A stretch of 44,884 bases of DNA from an uncultured Oscillospiraceae bacterium. GTDB taxonomy: Bacteria; Bacillota; Clostridia; Oscillospirales; Acutalibacteraceae. The notes beneath the pieces are model-generated. The model saw only the letters and a list, made by a program, of their open reading frames with translations. It did not search any database and was not told where the DNA came from. The first letter of the stretch is position 1; the number at the start of each line of letters is the position of its first letter. The position numbers were made by a program, and so were the translations under genes. Shown here in pieces: positions 41,691 through 44,884 of this stretch. The stretch covers positions 1-44,884 of the forward strand of contig UQZY01000015.1 of the NCBI GenBank assembly GCA_900545655.1, given 5' to 3'.

Positions 41691-41912
41691 GTCGTAGTTT
41701 GTCCGTATACCGTAAACTGCAAGTATCCGTTTGTCTTCTACTTCGTTGTCGTAGATCACATACTTGTACTCACGCTTTAAGTCTCTTGCAAAACGGTCTT
41801 TTCGAGAAGCCTTTGTATTGACGTTTTCTGAAAATCCGAATACACCGGAAGTGATAGATGTTGTGTCTGACTTGACGGACCCTTCTGCCTTTTTTGATAT
41901 TATAACACCATA
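41415..41912 (-). pseudogene. Open frame remnant of a polyvalent mobile-element protein overlapping the duplicated ORF
   Basis: This frame is open for 166 codons immediately after the ABC-operon terminator, with no good start. It contains GSVKSDTTSITSGVFG, similar to the VKSDTDNVGAFG end of the 39910-40446 fragment. It also carries KASRKDRFARDLKREYKY, partly repeated near its end as YSRRDRFAREVK, and ATTREIAEYLYDLEEHG. Between the two duplicated copies, TTREIAEYLY and YGALLGKY differ only by silent changes, so this frame was once translated. It overlaps the small ORF at 41423-41635 in a +1 relation. Confidence 0.4.
41423..41635 (-). CDS. Small ORF, copy 1 of a tandem duplication (70 aa)
   Basis: The ATG at 41635 has GGAGGA eight bases upstream. 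The protein begins MLTREWQKRFITVLGEITEH and contains MEKELPEKEFLKELSILEE, paralogous to copy 2. It has no membrane segment or cysteine-rich motif. The larger overlapping frame described above passes through the same DNA, so either this is a real micro-gene overlapping an older reading frame, or it is the continuation of that frame after a +1 shift. Confidence 0.4.
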   Translation of the reverse strand: MLTREWQKRFITVLGEITEHYSVNTIVKTLDLLGHEDGILALEKLMEKELPEKEFLKELSILEEIDLQEK

Positions 41913-41913
41913 T

Positions 41914-41952
41914 TAAAAAACGTGTGTACGATTAACCGTACACACGTCTTTT
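41914..41952. terminator. Terminator of the amino-acid ABC transporter operon
   Basis: ACGTGTGTACG pairs with CGTACACACGT (11 bp) with T-runs on both sides. On the minus strand it ends the importer operon and marks the border of the accessory patch. Confidence 0.9.
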
Positions 41953-42738
41953 TTATTCTTCGTTTACTCTGAGAAGAAAGTTTTTAAGTCTTTCTGTCTG
42001 TGGATTGTTTATGAGTTCTGTTGCCTTACCCTGCTCCTCTATAACGCCATCATCCATGAAGATGATGTTGTCCGCAACGTCGCGGGCAAAAGCCATTTCG
42101 TGAGTGACGATTATCATGGTTACATGGTCATCCGCAAGCTCACGAATCACCTTAAGCACTTCACCTGTAAGTTCAGGGTCAAGCGCCGATGTCGGCTCGT
42201 CGAAGCAAAGAATATCCGGATGAAGTGCCAGCGCACGAGCGATAGCCACGCGCTGCTGCTGCCCGCCGGAGAGCTGATGAGGGTAATGCGAAGCCCTGTC
42301 GGACAAATTCATCTTTTTAAGAAGCTCTTGTGCCTCTTCCTCAATATCCGCATAAATCTGCTTCTTGTTTTTCTTGAAATCCGGGTCCTCTTTTGCGAGA
42401 AGTTGGCGGCTGAGCATTACATTCTGAAGCGCCGTGTACTGCGGAAAAAGGTTAAAGTTCTGAAAAACAAGTCCGAAATGAAGTCTTTTTTTACGTACAT
42501 CCTTTTCAAGCTGAGTCGACGGGTCGGCCGCATCAAATACCAGCTGATCCTTTACGTAAATCCTTCCCCCACTCGGCTTTTCAAGGAAGTTCAGACAGCG
42601 AAGAAGTGTGGTCTTACCCGAGCCTGATGAGCCTATTATGGCAAGCGCTTCTCCCTCTGACAGGCTAAAGCTTATGTCTTTGAGAACTGCGGTGTTATCA
42701 AAGTTTTTTTCAATATTTTCAACTCTCAGAATTTCCAT
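41953..42738 (-). CDS. Polar amino-acid ABC transporter, ATP-binding protein
   Basis: A 261-residue ATPase of the GlnQ/HisP type. The Walker A is GSSGSGKTTLL (residues 36-46), Q-loop FGLVFQNFNLFPQYTAL, signature LSGGQQQRVAIARALAL, Walker B ILCFDEPTSALDPELTGEVL, and switch histidine VTHEMAFARDVAD. It is a single-domain ATPase with GGAGG eight bases before ATG. It forms an importer with the permease and binding protein just upstream on the same strand. Confidence 0.96.
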   Translation of the reverse strand: MEILRVENIEKNFDNTAVLKDISFSLSEGEALAIIGSSGSGKTTLLRCLNFLEKPSGGRIYVKDQLVFDAADPSTQLEKDVRKKRLHFGLVFQNFNLFPQYTALQNVMLSRQLLAKEDPDFKKNKKQIYADIEEEAQELLKKMNLSDRASHYPHQLSGGQQQRVAIARALALHPDILCFDEPTSALDPELTGEVLKVIRELADDHVTMIIVTHEMAFARDVADNIIFMDDGVIEEQGKATELINNPQTERLKNFLLRVNEE

Positions 42739-42752
42739 ACAGCAGTCCTCCC

Positions 42753-43439
42753 TTATCTGAAATATGTAAGTTTTTTCTCAAGTTTTCCGAGGAGAACAGT
42801 GAGAACGCCGGTGAAAATAAGGTAATAAAGCGCGGTGAAAAAGAGAGGCCACATCGCACCGGAAATACCGTGTGAGCCTTTCATGAACGCCTGCCCTGCC
42901 CAAATAATTTCCTGAAGCGCGATGATACGGGCGAGCGATGTATCCTTTACGAGAGTAATTATCTCATTTGAAATAGGCGGTACGATATTCTTTATCATCT
43001 GGAGAAGCTTAACCTTAAAGAAAATCTGCGACTTAGTCATTCCGAGAACGAGTCCTGCCTCTGTCTGACCCTTGGGTATACTCACTATTCCGCCCCTGTA
43101 TATCTCAGAGAAATAGCAAGCATAGTTAAAGATAAAAGCAACCGATGCAGCCGCGAATCTCCCCGTCTCACCGCCGCCCCAGATGGGGTTGTGAAACACA
43201 AGTCCCGGAACGTAAAAAATGATAAGAAGCTGGATCATGAGCGGAGTTCCCCGAACAACCCATACGATAAACCTCGTGAAAAGCTGAACCGGCTTAAACT
43301 TTGTCATTGAGCCCAGTGAAATAATAAGACCCAAAGGCAGCGCACCGAGCAATGTAACAAAAAACAAACGCAGCGTCTGTGCAAAGCCCTCATTCAGAGC
43401 CGATAAAACTATCGGCAGCTGTTCTACAAAACGTTCCAT
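42753..43439 (-). CDS. Polar amino-acid ABC transporter, permease
   Basis: A 228-residue integral membrane permease of the HisM/GlnP family with about five helices and the FVVRGTPLMIQLLIIFY region plus the EAA-type loop (SIPKGQTEAGLVLGMTKSQIF) that contacts the ATPase. Only one permease gene is present, so the channel is probably a homodimer. It lies 14 bp before the ATPase gene. Confidence 0.95.
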   Translation of the reverse strand: MERFVEQLPIVLSALNEGFAQTLRLFFVTLLGALPLGLIISLGSMTKFKPVQLFTRFIVWVVRGTPLMIQLLIIFYVPGLVFHNPIWGGGETGRFAAASVAFIFNYACYFSEIYRGGIVSIPKGQTEAGLVLGMTKSQIFFKVKLLQMIKNIVPPISNEIITLVKDTSLARIIALQEIIWAGQAFMKGSHGISGAMWPLFFTALYYLIFTGVLTVLLGKLEKKLTYFR

Positions 43440-43465
43440 TTAAAACTTCCCTTCAAAACCGCAAT

Positions 43466-43495
43466 GACAGAGGGCGCGCTTTCACGCCCTCTGTC
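43466..43495 (-). terminator. Intergenic hairpin between binding-protein and permease genes
   Basis: GACAGAGGGCG (43466-43476) pairs with CGCCCTCTGTC (43485-43495), with only a weak TTTT after it on the minus strand. Such hairpins often reduce read-through or protect the upstream mRNA, giving more binding protein than permease. Confidence 0.65.
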
Positions 43496-43530
43496 GCAAT
43501 ATATGTACTGTAATGTTTTACGACAAATGA

Positions 43531-44325
43531 TTACTTCTGCTCCGCAAGTATGTCGGAAATGCCGTATTTTTCAGCAGTCTTCTTCATGTTCTCGTAATCT
43601 GTTTTGAAGAATTCATTGAGAACGACAACAAGGTCAGAGCCTTTTCTGAAGCCGACACCGTAATCCTCAGAGGTGAGCTCGACTGTGCTTACAACATTTG
43701 CGTAGTCTGTTCCCTCACCCGTCATTGCCTTTGCCATAGTAAGGTCTATAACAGCTGCGTCAGATGTACCTGCAGCAATCTCAGAAAGAGCCGTTGCCTG
43801 ATCCTTTACCTCTGTTATCTTTGTAAAGCCTGCTTCCTTTGCAGCCGATGCACCGGCAGAGCCTGCCTCAACCGCAAAAGTAAGGTCTTTACAAGCCTCA
43901 ACCGTTGTGTACTTATCGGCAACATCCTTTTTCACAACAACAACCTGTCTGTTTGAGCAATAAGGCTTTGTACAATCCATTGCGGATGTAACCTCATCTG
44001 AAAGAGTCATTCCATTCCATACACAGTCGATAGCTTTACCGTCAAGCTCTGCAACCTTATTATCCCAGTCAATCTCAACGAACTCAACGTCAACACCGAT
44101 GCTCTTTGCAAAAGCCTTTGCCATGTCGGCGTCAAAGCCTATCCAGTTACCGTCAGCATCTTTGTAGTCCATAGGCTTAAACTCTGTGATTCCCACAACA
44201 AGCTTTCCCTTGTCCTGGATGTACTGTAAATCTGTCATATTCTTTGTTTCTTTATCCTGTTTTCCACAAGCACTAAGTGCAAAGATAAGCACAAGAGCAA
44301 GTGCGAGAGCTAAAAATCTTTTCAT
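43531..44325 (-). CDS. Polar amino-acid ABC transporter, substrate-binding lipoprotein
   Basis: A 264-residue family-3 solute-binding protein. The start at 44325 has GGAG seven or eight bases upstream and yields the lipoprotein signal MKRFLALALALVLIFALSAC; an upstream extension has no support. Landmarks are KLVVGITEFKPMDYKDADG, GFDADMAKAFAKSIGV, DCVWNGMTLSDEV and AVIDLTMAKAM. Substrate is likely an amino acid, perhaps glutamate, glutamine or cystine; not decidable from sequence. Confidence 0.94.
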   Translation of the reverse strand: MKRFLALALALVLIFALSACGKQDKETKNMTDLQYIQDKGKLVVGITEFKPMDYKDADGNWIGFDADMAKAFAKSIGVDVEFVEIDWDNKVAELDGKAIDCVWNGMTLSDEVTSAMDCTKPYCSNRQVVVVKKDVADKYTTVEACKDLTFAVEAGSAGASAAKEAGFTKITEVKDQATALSEIAAGTSDAAVIDLTMAKAMTGEGTDYANVVSTVELTSEDYGVGFRKGSDLVVVLNEFFKTDYENMKKTAEKYGISDILAEQK

Positions 44326-44357
44326 GATTATTTCTCCTTTTGTAAATACGTTTTCTT

Positions 44358-44398
44358 TAATGTGATAGCATAGTAACACATTAGCACGTTAAAGTAAA
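44358..44398 (-). promoter_or_regulatory. Promoter with overlapping palindrome for the ABC importer
   Basis: On the minus strand -35 TTTACT (44398-44393), 17-bp spacer and -10 TACTAT (44375-44370). A 7-bp inverted repeat TAATGTG (44358-44364) / CACATTA (44377-44383), centred on the -10 box, is a candidate operator for a repressor. Confidence 0.5.
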
Positions 44399-44440
44399 GA
44401 CTTTTTTTAAATTTTCCTCGATAATTTTTTGGATTCCGAA

Positions 44441-44627
44441 AAAGCAAGTAACCACAGCCATAGTAAAGTAACCGGATTTTGCTGAAATAAAGAAACCAGA
44501 TATTGCCCAACAAAGAAATCGAATGCCGTGTAAATAAAGAACTCATATACTGCCGTAACGAAGAAACCGAATACTGACCAACAAAGAAACCGAATACTGC
44601 TGTAACGAAGGCAAAATACTGCCTAAA
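44441..44627. repeat. 24-nt tandem repeat (minisatellite), about eight units
   Basis: Units start at 44441, 44465, 44489, 44512, 44536, 44560, 44583 and 44607, each 23-24 nt. Typical unit: AAAGAAACCGAATACTG then CTGTAAC or ACCAAC. Units alternate in their last bases, hinting at a 47-nt higher-order repeat. They are contiguous without spacers, so this is not CRISPR. The translated reverse strand is hydrophobic but lacks a ribosome site. Bases 44400-44440 hold nothing recognisable. Confidence 0.88.
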
Positions 44628-44666
44628 AAACAGGCGCAATTATAAAAAAAGACAAAATAAAAGCCA

Positions 44667-44700
44667 TAAGGCTCCGCTGTTGCGGAGCCTTACGGTTTTT
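44667..44700. terminator. Bidirectional terminator-like hairpin
   Basis: TAAGGCTCCGC pairs with GCGGAGCCTTA over TGTT, followed by CGGTTTTT on the + strand and a T-rich run on the other. It seems to divide the importer region from whatever follows. Confidence 0.85.
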
Positions 44701-44736
44701 GAGGAGATAATTATTCAAAATAAAGGAGATATTAAA

Positions 44737-44808
44737 ATGAAAAAACTATCTAATAATGAAAGAAAGAAAGGAGATAAAACCAAAATGGAGTATAAGAGAG
44801 ACTTTTAA
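44737..44808 (+). CDS. Tiny ORF (23 aa), possible leader peptide
   Basis: AAAGGAG lies nine bases before the ATG. The 23-residue product is Lys-rich (MKKLSNNERKKGDK...). A second AAAGGAG is embedded in it ahead of an in-frame ATG (44785), and another ATG follows the stop. The window ends at 44884 before a main gene appears, so this may be a leader peptide of a gene beyond the edge. Confidence 0.3.
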   Translation: MKKLSNNERKKGDKTKMEYKRDF

Positions 44809-44884
44809 GATGCAGGAGAAGCTACCTTTTCCGTAGAAGTATAACCTCTCCGCCTCTTCGTTTTATAAGGGTTATCCCTCTTAC

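Noticed and set aside
44328..44639. 103-codon hydrophobic minus-strand ORF over the 24-nt repeat
   Set aside because: No ribosome site, repeat-derived composition, and it runs across the importer promoter.
44843..44860. Possible attachment site matching the tRNA-Ser(UGA) 3' end
   Set aside because: Only about 10 bases (CCTCTCCGCC) match; too short to claim a duplicated att site.

Overview
The window looks like chromosomal DNA of a strictly anaerobic, low-to-mid GC Clostridia, probably a gut Oscillospirales/Ruminococcaceae relative. The basis is a full Rnf ferredoxin:NAD+ oxidoreductase cluster, Firmicutes-type gene pairs (walJ-like/rlmH, trkA/trkH, DegV, YdbC), strong GGAGG ribosome sites with frequent GTG/TTG starts, TTGACA/TATAAT promoters, and Thr/Lys-rich surface-protein linkers. 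The organism itself cannot be named from the sequence.

Layout. (1) 110-7957: an energy-conservation module on the + strand: a flavin transferase (ApbE), a NusG-domain-II protein, a Gx-type membrane protein, a 37-nt minisatellite, then rnfC-D-G-E-A-B with overlapping or touching genes and a terminator. (2) 8118-10607: serC-serA serine synthesis behind a perfect-consensus promoter and a short structured leader. (3) 10622-15000: an AEC-family transporter, two paralogous lipoproteins sharing a C-terminal domain, and a Lys/Pro/Glu-repeat membrane protein. (4) 15009-21407, minus strand: rlmH, a walJ-like metallo-hydrolase, murA, an RluA-type pseudouridine synthase, an Asp/Glu racemase and asnB. (5) 21538-28045: valS followed by a Trk potassium-uptake operon that ends in a KdpD-like sensor lacking its ATPase domain. 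(6) 28102-34456: a PdaA-like deacetylase, trmL, then degV-pgk-tpiA-gpmI. (7) 34462-39436: YdbC/PC4-like protein, galM, a YgjP-like metallopeptidase, a 51-aa repeat microprotein, an M50 peptidase and a two-component system. (8) 39549-41912: two tRNA-Ser genes followed by an AT-rich accessory patch containing decayed fragments of a large phage/ICE-type protein, a 295-bp tandem duplication with two overlapping frames, and candidate self-contained small-RNA genes. (9) 41914-44398: a polar amino-acid ABC importer. (10) 44441-44884: a 24-nt minisatellite, a terminator and a tiny ORF.

How the genes fit together. ApbE probably installs the covalent FMN on RnfD and RnfG, so region 1 is a self-contained ion-pumping unit. 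SerC-SerA and the lower-glycolysis operon share 3-phosphoglycerate as an intermediate. MurA, PdaA-like, walJ-like and RlmH form ordinary cell-wall and translation housekeeping. The most unusual material is in 39900-41912: two promoter-hairpin-terminator units with the same 7-nt apical loop (AATTGGA), next to dual-frame duplicated micro-ORFs, all inside the debris of a mobile element beside tRNA-Ser genes. Other oddities are the ATPase-less KdpD-like protein, the Gly-Val-Lys-Glu repeat microprotein and two minisatellites.
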